Origin: Anderseniella sp051010195
GTDB taxonomy: Bacteria; Pseudomonadota; Alphaproteobacteria; Rhizobiales; Aestuariivirgaceae
DNA: 64,000 bases
Assembly (NCBI GenBank): GCA_051010195.1
Contig: JBPCVV010000338.1
Span: 11,669 to 75,668, forward strand
Direction: 5' to 3'
Shown: positions 8,468 through 17,435 of the stretch, one piece after another
How the letters are laid out: each line of letters starts with the position of its first letter
How positions within the stretch are numbered: position 1 is the first letter of the stretch
Program-made: the position numbers and the translations under genes
Notes under the pieces: model-generated
What the model saw: the letters and a program-made list of their open reading frames with translations, nothing else
The model's database searches: none
What the model was told of the DNA's origin: nothing

Positions 8468-9091
8468 ATGAATGCCGTCATGAAAAAATCCACCGCAATC
8501 CTCGCCATTTGCTGCCTGCTTCTGGCAATCGGTATCGGCGCAAGTGCGCTGCTGCTGGCCCCGGGCACATCGAAAAACAATGTGGTCAGCTCCGGAACGG
8601 CACTGGTGGGCGGGCCCTTCGAAGCGACGAACCAGGACGGCAAACGGGTCAGCGACAAGGACTTCCTGGGCAAGCATACGCTGTTTTATTTCGGTTTCAC
8701 TTTCTGCCCGGACATCTGCCCGGCCGAATTGCAGGTAATTTCCGCAGCCTTGAACGAAATCGACGGGGCCGAGGACAAATTCAACCTGGCGTTTGTGACC
8801 ATTGACCCGGCACGGGACACGCCCGAAATCATGAAACAGTATGTGGGCCACTTCTGGCCGGGCACCGTTGGCCTGACCGGCTCCGCCGAAGATATCCGGA
8901 AGATGGCGTCCGCGTACCGGGTCTACTACACAAAGGCCGGTGGTGAGAACGCTGACAAGGACAGCTATCTCATGGATCATTCCAGTATTACCTACCTGAT
9001 GGGACCGGACGGCAAGTTCATCCGGCACTTCCCGTTCGGCACCTCGGCCGATGACATGAGAAAAGCCCTGGTCGAGATCACAAGCGGTTGA
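8468..9091 (+). CDS. senC: SCO1/SenC/PrrC copper chaperone for cytochrome oxidase
   Basis: A 207-residue membrane-anchored thioredoxin-fold protein. An N-terminal signal-anchor (MKKSTAILAICCLLLAIGI) precedes the periplasmic domain. The copper ligands are the two Cys of FTFCPDICP and the distal His in YLMDHSSITYL. SCO proteins deliver copper to the CuA/CuB site of cytochrome c oxidase, and SenC/PrrC also feeds the RegB signal in Rhodobacter. I chose ATG 8468. The ATG at 8480 is equally possible, and an upstream in-frame ATG at 8429 would put unlikely Cys-rich residues before the signal. It is divergent from regB across about 117 bp. No oxidase subunits lie nearby. Confidence 0.93.
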   Translation: MNAVMKKSTAILAICCLLLAIGIGASALLLAPGTSKNNVVSSGTALVGGPFEATNQDGKRVSDKDFLGKHTLFYFGFTFCPDICPAELQVISAALNEIDGAEDKFNLAFVTIDPARDTPEIMKQYVGHFWPGTVGLTGSAEDIRKMASAYRVYYTKAGGENADKDSYLMDHSSITYLMGPDGKFIRHFPFGTSADDMRKALVEITSG

Positions 9092-9172
9092 AAAGTCTCA
9101 AAACTTGATACGGTATACTTTCGGTGCAAAGCGCGGCTGAGCGATTGCCCTTGTCTACATAATGATGTTATG

Positions 9173-9186
9173 TTGCAGCGCAGCAA
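9173..9186. promoter_or_regulatory. TGC-rich candidate PhaR operator upstream of phaZ
   Basis: The 14-bp stretch TTGCAGCGCAGCAA lies 38 bp before the phaZ start. It is rich in TGC/GCA repeats, the type of sequence PhaR (phasin and PHB regulator) binds in Paracoccus. It is an imperfect palindrome. The match is to the general composition, not to a strict consensus. Confidence 0.3.
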
Positions 9187-9224
9187 GACAGTTCAGGCCG
9201 GCACAGGCGCATGGTGACCCCATA

Positions 9225-10469
9225 ATGCTTTACATGATGTATGAAATGAACCACGCCGCGATTGCCCCGATGCGAATGGCGGCAAAATACAGCCACCATT
9301 TCTGGACCAATTCGACCAATCCGGTTGCCGATTCGGAGATCGGGCGTTCTCTTGCGGCATCGCTGGAAATGTTCGAGCGGCTGACAAGGCGCTACGGCAA
9401 GCCGGAATTTGCCATCACATCAACGGAAGTGGGGGGCAAAACCTGCGACGTACAGGAATTGTGTGTATGGGAGAAGCCGTTCTGCCGGCTACTCCACTTC
9501 AACCGCCAGTTTGAAACCGCACCGGCAGATCCGAAACAACATCAGAAAATACTCATTGTCGCGCCGATGTCCGGGCACTATGCAAGCCTGCTGCGCGGTA
9601 CCGTTGAAGCCATGCTGCCACATGGTGATGTGTACATCACCGACTGGACGGATGCCCGCGACGTGCCTGCCTCGAAGGGCAGTTTCGACCTGGACGATTA
9701 TATCGACTACGTCGTGGAGATCATACGGCACCTCGGCGAAAACGTGCATGTCATGGCGGTATGCCAGCCGACCGTGCCGGTGCTTGCAGCCATATCCCTC
9801 ATGCACCAGCGCAAGGAAAAGCTGTTGCCGGCGTCGATGATGCTGATGGGTGGACCCATCGACACCCGCCGCAACCCGACCACGGTCAACGAACTGGCAA
9901 TCGAGCGCGGCACCGACTGGTTCAAGCGGCATGTCATCGTGCGGGTACCGTTTCCAAATGCCGGCTTCATGCGCCGAGTCTATCCCGGTTTCCTGCAGCT
10001 GACGGGTTTCATGTCCATGAATCTTGACCGCCATGTCGACGCACACCGCGAGCTGTTCCGGCACATGGTTGAAGGCGACGGTGATTCGGCTGAAAAACAT
10101 GAGGAGTTCTACGACGAGTATCTGTCGGTGATGGACCTGACGGCGGAGTTTTACCTGCAGACGGTGGACAGGGTATTTGTGAAGCAGGCGCTGCCGAAGG
10201 GTGAGTTCACCTATCGCGACCAGCTCATAGACCCGGCCTCGATTACCGAAACCGCCCTGATGACCATCGAGGGCGAGAAGGACGATATTTCAGGCATCGG
10301 GCAATCGGAAGCCGCACATGAACTGTGCACCAGCCTGCCCAAGAAAATGCGCGATCATCACCTGCAGGAGAAGGTCGGCCATTACGGCGTGTTCAACGGC
10401 TCGCGATTCCGGGCCCACATTGTGCCGCGTATTGTCGAATTCATGCACAAGCACAACCACAAGGCCTGA
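9225..10469 (+). CDS. phaZ: Intracellular polyhydroxybutyrate depolymerase
   Basis: A 414-residue enzyme from ATG 9225. GGTGA lies 7 nt upstream, and the N-terminus MLYMMYEMNHAAIAPMR matches the family start. The alpha/beta-hydrolase nucleophile motif is VCQPTVP, in which Cys replaces Ser as in PhaZ enzymes of Ralstonia, Paracoccus and rhizobia. The C-terminal domain (about 215-414) with MTIEGEKDDISG and GHYGVFNGSR carries the expected Asp and His of the triad. It degrades stored PHB granules in the cytoplasm when carbon is short. It stands alone, and no phaC or phaP lies in the window. Confidence 0.95.
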   Translation: MLYMMYEMNHAAIAPMRMAAKYSHHFWTNSTNPVADSEIGRSLAASLEMFERLTRRYGKPEFAITSTEVGGKTCDVQELCVWEKPFCRLLHFNRQFETAPADPKQHQKILIVAPMSGHYASLLRGTVEAMLPHGDVYITDWTDARDVPASKGSFDLDDYIDYVVEIIRHLGENVHVMAVCQPTVPVLAAISLMHQRKEKLLPASMMLMGGPIDTRRNPTTVNELAIERGTDWFKRHVIVRVPFPNAGFMRRVYPGFLQLTGFMSMNLDRHVDAHRELFRHMVEGDGDSAEKHEEFYDEYLSVMDLTAEFYLQTVDRVFVKQALPKGEFTYRDQLIDPASITETALMTIEGEKDDISGIGQSEAAHELCTSLPKKMRDHHLQEKVGHYGVFNGSRFRAHIVPRIVEFMHKHNHKA

Positions 10470-10551
10470 TGTCGGCGCACCACGGGTGAACGCAGATCAG
10501 CCTCGATCCCCGGCGGCACGCCTTTAGAGGCGAATCAGCTATTATGAGGAC

Positions 10552-11310
10552 ATGTCACTTTCACCCCTGAAGCGCCTGTTCACGCCTGAGCCCGGCCAGC
10601 CGGACGGCCCGGACAGCCTGCTGATTGACGGCCGTGTGGTGCCGGTGCGCTATCGTGGAAATTCCCAGGCCCGGCGCATTATCATGCGCATGGAAAAGGA
10701 CGGTCAAGGCATCGTGCTGACCGTGCCGCCGGGAACCAGTGCACACGCGGCGCATGAGTTTGCCTGCACCCAGGCAGCCTGGATATGGCAAAGACTCGCT
10801 CCTGAGGGTGAGCAGCAGCCTGGGTCACTGGCCGGGCGCAGCATCACAATCCGGGGCACCGAACATGTGGTTGAAGCCGCCACCGGGCGCGGCGCGCCGG
10901 TTCACATTTGTGATCTGCCATCACCACGGCTGATGGTTCGCGGTGATGCAGGACACTGGCGACGCCGGATCACCGACTTTCTCAAACGCGAGGCCCGCCA
11001 TGACCTGGAAAAGGCGTCGCGTGGCTATGCCGATGCCATGCAGGTGGAGTTTTCACGGCTGTCGGTGCGTGACACCACAAGCCGCTGGGGGTCGTGTTCG
11101 AGTACCGGCACGCTTTCCTATTCGTGGCGCCTGATCCTGGCACCGCCAAAGGTGCTGGATTATGTGTGTGCCCACGAGGTCGCCCATATCGAGCAAATGA
11201 ACCATGGTCCTGAATTCTGGGATCTGGTGTACCGGCATTGCCCACACACGGATCTATCCAGAAACTGGCTGAAGCGCCACGGGCATACCCTGCACAAACT
11301 GCCATTGTGA
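10552..11310 (+). CDS. M48-family metallopeptidase, YgjP/DUF45 type
   Basis: A 252-residue protein of the YgjP-like (DUF45/WLM) metallopeptidase family. The zinc site HEVAH is in CAHEVAHIEQMNHGPEFW near residue 206, with the third ligand expected at the His of NHGPEFW. The preceding SRWGSCSSTGTLSYSWRL is the other conserved block. There is no signal peptide, so it is cytoplasmic. Family function is poorly known. GAGGA sits very close to the ATG (spacing one base), so the start may be inefficient. It converges on the PBP1a gene with about 31 bp between stops and no clear terminator. Confidence 0.85.
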   Translation: MSLSPLKRLFTPEPGQPDGPDSLLIDGRVVPVRYRGNSQARRIIMRMEKDGQGIVLTVPPGTSAHAAHEFACTQAAWIWQRLAPEGEQQPGSLAGRSITIRGTEHVVEAATGRGAPVHICDLPSPRLMVRGDAGHWRRRITDFLKREARHDLEKASRGYADAMQVEFSRLSVRDTTSRWGSCSSTGTLSYSWRLILAPPKVLDYVCAHEVAHIEQMNHGPEFWDLVYRHCPHTDLSRNWLKRHGHTLHKLPL

Positions 11311-11341
11311 TTTTACGGCGCCAGCCACCGTATTGCCGCCG

Positions 11342-13465
11342 TTATCTGGTTTGCAGCAACTGTTCCAGGCGGCGCTGGTTCTGGGTCTTTTCGATTTGTC
11401 TGCGCTGCGGGCGTGTCTCGACCGGTTCCGGATCAGGTTCCGGATCAGGCGAAAGGAAGATGCTGCGCAAGCTGTCGACAAACCCGCCGCGATTGTTCCA
11501 GGAGTCCTCGTCAGCATAGGCAATTGCCGGCCCGTCAGGCTGATAGAAACCGGGCAACGGCACGAAGTCGAGCTGTTGGTGCACCGGGTTCATAACATTG
11601 GCAAAGATGCGCGCCGGCATGGAGCCGCCCGTAACTCTCCGGGTGGAGGAATTATCGTCATTGCCAACCCACACACCGGCAATCAGGTGCGACGTGTAAC
11701 CGATGAACCAGGCGTCGCGATAGTCTTGTGTTGTCCCTGTCTTGCCGCCGGTCTCATGGCCGGCAATCCGCGCCGCCTTGCCGGTCCCTTCCTCGACCAC
11801 TGCCCGCATCATGTGGTTCATGGCGCCAAGCGATTCGAAGGAGATGACCGATCCCGGCCCGCCGCCTGAGCGTTGATACAGTACCTTGCCGTCACGCGTG
11901 GTAATGCGGGTGATGGTGTGCGGCAGAACCCCGCTGCCACCATTGGCAAACGGCACATAGGCGGATGTCAGCTGCAGCAGGGAAACTTCCGAGGTTCCGA
12001 GCGCAATGGATGCATTGGCAGCCAGAGGGTAAGAGATGCCAAGGCGGCGTGCTGTTGACGCGACATTGTCAGGACCGACCTCGACGGCGAGCTTGGCCGC
12101 GACCGTGTTGATCGACGACGATAACGCCTTGGTCAGGGAAACCGGACCGAGATACTTGCTCTTGTAATTTTCCGGTGACCAGTTGCCGAAGGTGACCGGC
12201 TCATCGACCTTGCGGGTCTTCGGCGTCATGCCGGCATCGATGGCGGCCAGGTAGACAAACGGCTTGAAGGCGGAGCCGGGCTGGCGTTGCGCTTTGACGG
12301 CGCGATTGAACTGGCTCTTGATGTACGAGCGCCCGCCGATCATGGCGCGCACGGCACCGGTGGTATCGAGCACAACCATGGCTGCTTCGGACGCGCGGAA
12401 CTTCCTGCCGTTCTTCGCCAGTTCGCTGCGCAGCGCCCTTTCCGCCAAATTCTGCAGCACTGGATCGATGGTGGTCTCCACGACCACGCTGCTGCTCAGC
12501 TCGCCAATGAGTTCCGGCAGGGATTCACTTACCCAGTCAACCACGTAGCGCTTGGCCGGGATATAGGTTGACCCGGGTGCCCGGGCGCTCACACCGCGGG
12601 TTGCATCGGCTTCGGCCTGGGTGATGAAACCGGCACGCACCATGTCCGACAACACCTGGCGGGCACGGGCATTGGCCCGCTTGGTGCTGGAAATCGGATT
12701 GTAGCGGCTGGGCGCCTTCAACACGGCTGCAAGCACAGCGGCTTCCGACAGGTTCACGTCGCGGGCCGACTTGCCGAAGAACTTCTGGGCCGCCTTGTCA
12801 ATGCCCGTAGCACCGGCACCAAAATAGACCCGATTCATGTACAACTGCAAAATCTCGTCCTTGGAGAACTTGCTTTCAAGCCAGACCGCCAGAATGGCTT
12901 CCTGGACTTTTCTCTCAAGTGTGCGTTCGGGTTTCAGGAACAGGTTCTTGGCCAGCTGCTGGGTAAGCGTCGAGCCGCCCTGAACCGTGCTGCCTGCGCG
13001 GTAGTTGGCCAGAAGCGCACGGGCGATACCGAACGGGTCAATGCCGAAGTGAGACCGGAACCGCCGGTCTTCAATGGCAATAATGGCCTGCGGCACATAG
13101 GGCGGCAGCTCATCGAAACGGACGGCATCACCGAAAAAGGCGCCGCGCTCAGCCAGCACCGAACCGTCCGCCCCCAGCAACATGATGCCGGGCTCACGCT
13201 CAGGGATATTGAACAGGCCCTGCTTGTTCAGGTTGAAAAACAGGTAGCCGGTGGTGGCAAATACCGCCACCATCGCCCACAGGCCGATCATCATGCCTAC
13301 CGACACAAGTTTGAAAACAAATGAGCGCTTGCGCGGGGTTTTCCTGCTCCGGCCGGAGGTGTTTGGCCTGACGTCCGATTTTCTGCGCGGTCCGGGACCT
13401 GAAAATACCGGCTGGCGCCGGCGGGGGCCGCGGCGTTTCTGCTTTTTTCTGCCTAATCCAAACAC
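11342..13465 (-). CDS. mrcA: Class A penicillin-binding protein (PBP1A-type)
   Basis: A 707-residue bifunctional peptidoglycan synthase. A very basic cytoplasmic tail (residues 1-50) is followed by one membrane helix (about 52-77). The glycosyltransferase 51 domain shows AIIAIEDRRFRSHFG (catalytic Glu) and GGSTLTQQLAKNLFL. The transpeptidase domain shows SxxK as GSAFKPF, SxN as SSSIN and KTG as GKTGTTQDYRDAWF. A low-complexity DPEPDPEP tract and an Arg/Gln-rich tail close the protein. The start is GTG at 13463-13465. Upstream, before gyrB, lies a perfect TTAA-N7-TTAA site. Length is between short PBP1-type and E. coli PBP1A enzymes, so the exact sub-family is not certain. Confidence 0.93.
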   Translation of the reverse strand: MFGLGRKKQKRRGPRRRQPVFSGPGPRRKSDVRPNTSGRSRKTPRKRSFVFKLVSVGMMIGLWAMVAVFATTGYLFFNLNKQGLFNIPEREPGIMLLGADGSVLAERGAFFGDAVRFDELPPYVPQAIIAIEDRRFRSHFGIDPFGIARALLANYRAGSTVQGGSTLTQQLAKNLFLKPERTLERKVQEAILAVWLESKFSKDEILQLYMNRVYFGAGATGIDKAAQKFFGKSARDVNLSEAAVLAAVLKAPSRYNPISSTKRANARARQVLSDMVRAGFITQAEADATRGVSARAPGSTYIPAKRYVVDWVSESLPELIGELSSSVVVETTIDPVLQNLAERALRSELAKNGRKFRASEAAMVVLDTTGAVRAMIGGRSYIKSQFNRAVKAQRQPGSAFKPFVYLAAIDAGMTPKTRKVDEPVTFGNWSPENYKSKYLGPVSLTKALSSSINTVAAKLAVEVGPDNVASTARRLGISYPLAANASIALGTSEVSLLQLTSAYVPFANGGSGVLPHTITRITTRDGKVLYQRSGGGPGSVISFESLGAMNHMMRAVVEEGTGKAARIAGHETGGKTGTTQDYRDAWFIGYTSHLIAGVWVGNDDNSSTRRVTGGSMPARIFANVMNPVHQQLDFVPLPGFYQPDGPAIAYADEDSWNNRGGFVDSLRSIFLSPDPEPDPEPVETRPQRRQIEKTQNQRRLEQLLQTR

Positions 13466-13618
13466 CCGAACTAAGTCCCCGAAGATTTACCGGCAAAGCC
13501 TTGTCACAAAACCCGGATTTGCCTTGATCAGCATCACCATGCCGCAGTGCGTTTGCTGGCGCAAAACACCGGGCCTGACCCATCCTGCCACGCGCTGCGG
13601 GACCCTAGCGTTTTCACG

Positions 13619-13634
13619 TTAACCGGCTGTTAAC
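13619..13634. promoter_or_regulatory. Candidate CtrA-binding site
   Basis: TTAACCGGCTGTTAAC is an exact TTAA-N7-TTAA(C) match, the consensus for the cell-cycle regulator CtrA of Alphaproteobacteria, and reads as such on both strands. It lies 154 bp before the mrcA GTG and about 95 bp past the gyrB stop. The rest of the 264-bp gap shows no other feature. Confidence 0.45.
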
Positions 13635-13729
13635 ACTGCTCAGGCGACACGGTGCGCGCAACCTGTTGTATTCGGGTTGCGACTCAATCATGTCAGCACA
13701 ATGGCAGGCCGAGACATCCAGTATCCGGA

Positions 13730-16159
13730 CTAAACGTCCAGATTGGCTACATTCAGGGCATTTTCGCGAATGAAATCACGGCGCGGCTCGACCACGTCGC
13801 CCATCAGCTTGGTGAACAGATCATCCGCTTCATCCAGCTCCGAAACCTTGACCCTGAGCAGGGAGCGAACGTTTTTGTCCAGAGTTGTTTCCCACAACTG
13901 CTCCGGGTTCATCTCGCCGAGACCCTTGTAGCGCTGCATGGAAATCCCCTTGCGGCCCTGGGCAAACACCGCGTCGATCAGATCCATGGGCGAATAGATC
14001 GCGGTCTCGGTGTCCTTGCGGCGCAGCTTGGCCGGCCTGGCATAGACTTCCTGCAGATGCGCGGCCAGCCGGTCGAGGCGGATCGCCTCCGCCGACCCGA
14101 TCATGCGGGCATCAAGCGAATGGGCTTCCCGCACACCGCGCAGTTCCCGGGTGAAGGTCAGACCGCCATCGCTGTCCGCCACACCTTCCCAGCCGCGTTC
14201 TGTTTCTTCGGATATGGTGTTGAGCCTGCGCGCAATATAGGCGGCCGCTTCGTTGGCCCTGTCCTGGCTAGCGATAACTTCAGGGTTGAACGCGCCGGCA
14301 ATCGCCGCCTGCTCGACCACATTGCGCGCATACCGCGTATGCAGGGTCTCAAGGGCAGAGCGCACCTGCAGCGCGCTGTCGATGATGCCGCGCAGGTCCT
14401 GACTACCGTGCTCGACGCCATCTGCGGTTATCAGCACGGTATCTTCCATGCCCTGGTCGACAAGAAACTCTTCCAGAGCGGCATCGTCCTTGAGGTATTG
14501 CTCCGACGACCCACGCTTGACCTTGTACAGGGGCGGCTGCGCGATGAACAAGTGTCCGCGTTCAATCACCTCGGGCATCTGCCGGTAGAAGAATGTCAGC
14601 AGCAGGGTGCGAATGTGAGCGCCGTCCACATCGGCGTCGGTCATGATGATAATCTTGTGATAGCGCAGCTTGTCTATGTTGAAATCATCACGCCCGATGC
14701 CCGTCCCGAGCGCCGTAATCAGCGTACCGATTTCCTGGCTGCCCAGCATCTTGTCAAACCGAGCCCGCTCGACGTTGAGAATCTTGCCGCGCAGGGGCAG
14801 CACAGCTTGGTTTTCGCGGTTACGGGCCTGCTTGGCGGACCCGCCGGCAGAGTCGCCCTCGACGATGAACAGCTCTGATTTGGCCGGATCGCGTTCCTGG
14901 CAGTCGGCAAGCTTGCCCGGCAGCGATGCTACATCGAGCGCCCCCTTGCGCCGGGTCAGTTCACGTGCCTTGCGTGCAGCCTCACGTGCCGCTGCTGCTT
15001 CGGCGACCTTGGAGACAATGGCACGCGCTTCCGCTGGGTGTTCTTCAAACCAGGTCGACAGGCCTTCACCGACCGAGCTTTCCACGATGGGCCGCACTTC
15101 GGACGACACCAGCTTGTCCTTGGTCTGCGACGAAAACTTCGGATCCGGCACCTTGACAGACAGGACACAGGTCAGGCCTTCGCGAGCATCGTCACCGGTC
15201 AGCGAGACCTTCTCTTTCTTGGCGATGCCGGATTCGTTGGCGTAGTTGTTGATGATGCGGGTCAATGCCCCGCGGAACCCGGCCAGGTGGGTGCCACCGT
15301 CGCGCTGGGGAATGTTGTTGGTGAAACACAGGACGTTCTCATGGTAGCTGTCGTTCCACCAAAGGGCGCACTCCACGGTCACGCCTTCCTTTTCGATCTG
15401 AATGGAGATCGGGTCCGGCAGCATGGCCTGCTTGGCCCGGTCGAGATACTGCACGAAGGCTGAAATACCGCCTTCATAGTGCAAATCGACGGATTTGGGC
15501 TCTGCCGGACGATTGTCGGCCACATTGATAAACACGCCCGAATTCAGAAACGCCAGTTCGCGCAGCCGGTGCTCGACCGTGTTGAAATCAAACTCGGTCA
15601 TGGTGAATGTTTCAGAACTTGGCAGAAAGGTGATCTCGGTGCCCTTCTTGTCACCCTGATCGCCAACCGCTGTCAGCGGTCCATCGGACACGCCATCAGT
15701 AAACGTCATCTGCCAGTGCTTGCTGTCGCGCCAGATATCCAGTGTCAGCTTGCTTGACAGTGCGTTGACCACAGACACCCCCACGCCGTGCAACCCGCCG
15801 GACACCTTGTAGGAGTTCTGGGCAAACTTACCGCCGGCATGCAGCTGGGTCATGATGACCTCAGCAGCCGATATGCCCTCTTCGGAGTGAATGGCCGTTG
15901 GAATGCCGCGTCCATTGTCGGACACAGAGCACGACCCGTCCGCGTTCAGGCGCACTTCCACACGGTCACAATAGCCTGCCAGCGATTCATCGATCGCATT
16001 GTCGACCACTTCGTAGATCATGTGATGCAGCCCGGAGCCGTCATCGGTATCGCCGATATACATGCCGGGGCGCTTGCGCACCGCATCGAGACCTTTCAGG
16101 ACCTTGATGCTGTCGGCACTGTAATCATCAGGCTGCTGGTCTTGTGGTGTATCGCTCAT
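13730..16159 (-). CDS. gyrB: DNA gyrase subunit B
   Basis: An 809-residue type II topoisomerase B subunit, normal length. The GHKL ATPase domain has VDNAIDESLAGYCD and the loop GGLHGVGVSVVNALS. The TOPRIM domain has EGDSAGGSAKQ with PLRGKILNVE and the metal-binding DADVDGAHIRTLLL. The C-terminal end YKGLGEMNPEQLWETT contacts GyrA. Motifs EGDSAGGSAKQARN and PLRGK identify gyrase rather than ParE. The ATG overlaps the recF stop by 4 bp (ATGA), with AGGAAA upstream inside recF, so it is translationally coupled. It is the last gene of the dnaA-dnaN-recF-gyrB series. Confidence 0.97.
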   Translation of the reverse strand: MSDTPQDQQPDDYSADSIKVLKGLDAVRKRPGMYIGDTDDGSGLHHMIYEVVDNAIDESLAGYCDRVEVRLNADGSCSVSDNGRGIPTAIHSEEGISAAEVIMTQLHAGGKFAQNSYKVSGGLHGVGVSVVNALSSKLTLDIWRDSKHWQMTFTDGVSDGPLTAVGDQGDKKGTEITFLPSSETFTMTEFDFNTVEHRLRELAFLNSGVFINVADNRPAEPKSVDLHYEGGISAFVQYLDRAKQAMLPDPISIQIEKEGVTVECALWWNDSYHENVLCFTNNIPQRDGGTHLAGFRGALTRIINNYANESGIAKKEKVSLTGDDAREGLTCVLSVKVPDPKFSSQTKDKLVSSEVRPIVESSVGEGLSTWFEEHPAEARAIVSKVAEAAAAREAARKARELTRRKGALDVASLPGKLADCQERDPAKSELFIVEGDSAGGSAKQARNRENQAVLPLRGKILNVERARFDKMLGSQEIGTLITALGTGIGRDDFNIDKLRYHKIIIMTDADVDGAHIRTLLLTFFYRQMPEVIERGHLFIAQPPLYKVKRGSSEQYLKDDAALEEFLVDQGMEDTVLITADGVEHGSQDLRGIIDSALQVRSALETLHTRYARNVVEQAAIAGAFNPEVIASQDRANEAAAYIARRLNTISEETERGWEGVADSDGGLTFTRELRGVREAHSLDARMIGSAEAIRLDRLAAHLQEVYARPAKLRRKDTETAIYSPMDLIDAVFAQGRKGISMQRYKGLGEMNPEQLWETTLDKNVRSLLRVKVSELDEADDLFTKLMGDVVEPRRDFIRENALNVANLDV

Positions 16160-17379
16160 GCGGTTTCCTGTTCCGGTCCGGCGGGCGAAACATGCCCGTC
16201 ACTGACCTGATAAATCTGTACGCAGCCCGTTGCTGCTTCAAACAAGTGCCTGTCGGTTCCCGTCATCCAGGCCTGGCTCCCCAGTTCCAGCAATTCTTCC
16301 ATCAAGGCAGCGCGCCGGACATCATCCAGGTGCGCTGCAATCTCATCCAGCAACAGCAGTGGCGCCACTCCGCTGAACGTCTCACAAACCGCCCGCGCCT
16401 GGGCCAGAACCAGCCCGATCAGCAACGCCTTCTGTTCACCTGTCGAGCACAACCGGGCTTCCATTTGTCGCGGGCCGTGGCTGACCAGCAGGTCGGCGCG
16501 ATGCGGCCCGCGCAAGGTTCGTCCGGCTGCCCGATCAAGATCACGCGAATCAGCCAAAAGTGTACGATATTCATCCTCAATTTGCACGGCTGGACGGTCA
16601 ATTAGTTGCTGCTCCAGTTCGCCGTCCACGACCACTTCCGCCCACGGAAACGGACGCTCAGAGCCACGCTGCCTGGTGTCGGCAATGAAACTGCGCACCG
16701 CCGCGATGGCGTCGTTGCGAGCAGCGGCAACGGCCACCGCGGTCTGGGCCAGTTGCGCCTCAACGCTGTCGAGCCAGCCGGTTTGCGCAACGTCTTCGGC
16801 GTTGAGCCGGTTGCGTTCGCGCAGCAACCGATCCAGCGCATTGACGCGGGTGCCGTGTGACGGATCGAATGTCGCCGTCAGCCGGTCCAGAAACCGGCGC
16901 CGGTCGGACGCCGGGCCGGCAAACAGACGGTCCATCGCCGGGGTCAACCACAAGGCACGCACATGGTCAGCCAGGCTGCCGGCGCTGCGCTGGACCTGGC
17001 CGTCAATGCGAACTTCACGGGAATTGGCGGATACCTGTTCGCCGTTTTCTGTATCAGAGGCCTGCCATGCCGTACCCAGCTTTACTTCCCCAGCGGGACT
17101 TTCAAGCAGGGCCGACACCGCCCAGCCCCTGTGGCTGCCCGACATGACCAGGTCATCAAAGGCAGCGCCGCGCAATCCGCGGCCCGGCGTCAGCAGAGAA
17201 ATGGCTTCGAGCAGGTTGGTCTTGCCGGCCCCGTTATGGCCACACAGGGCGATCAGTCCCGCAGACGGCTTGATACGCGCACTGTCATAGTTGCGGAACG
17301 ACGACAAGGTCAGGCTGACAATGGTCAGGGATGGCTTGAGCGGCAAAGCGGCGTCTCCGGCCTCAACGGTATCGGACAT
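16156..17379 (-). CDS. recF: DNA replication and repair protein RecF
   Basis: A 407-residue SMC-like ATPase. Walker A is CGHNGAGKTNLLEAI near the N-terminus, Walker B is LLLLDEIAAHLDDVRR near the C-terminus, and the signature region CSTGEQKALLIGL lies before it. RecF loads RecA at ssDNA gaps with RecO and RecR. I start the protein at ATG 17379 (MSDTVEAGDAALP). An upstream in-frame start at 17412 would add 11 Cys/Arg-rich residues not expected in the family. It lies 56 bp after dnaN and overlaps gyrB. Confidence 0.95.
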   Translation of the reverse strand: MSDTVEAGDAALPLKPSLTIVSLTLSSFRNYDSARIKPSAGLIALCGHNGAGKTNLLEAISLLTPGRGLRGAAFDDLVMSGSHRGWAVSALLESPAGEVKLGTAWQASDTENGEQVSANSREVRIDGQVQRSAGSLADHVRALWLTPAMDRLFAGPASDRRRFLDRLTATFDPSHGTRVNALDRLLRERNRLNAEDVAQTGWLDSVEAQLAQTAVAVAAARNDAIAAVRSFIADTRQRGSERPFPWAEVVVDGELEQQLIDRPAVQIEDEYRTLLADSRDLDRAAGRTLRGPHRADLLVSHGPRQMEARLCSTGEQKALLIGLVLAQARAVCETFSGVAPLLLLDEIAAHLDDVRRAALMEELLELGSQAWMTGTDRHLFEAATGCVQIYQVSDGHVSPAGPEQETA

Positions 17380-17435
17380 GCAATGCCATAGCCGGCATGC
17401 ACGGGCAAACACTGTACCCTATATGCATGGAGATC

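Noticed and set aside
13652..14878. 408-codon plus-strand frame opposite gyrB
   Set aside because: Entirely antisense to a well-supported gyrB. It is a product of high GC and codon bias, with no family similarity.
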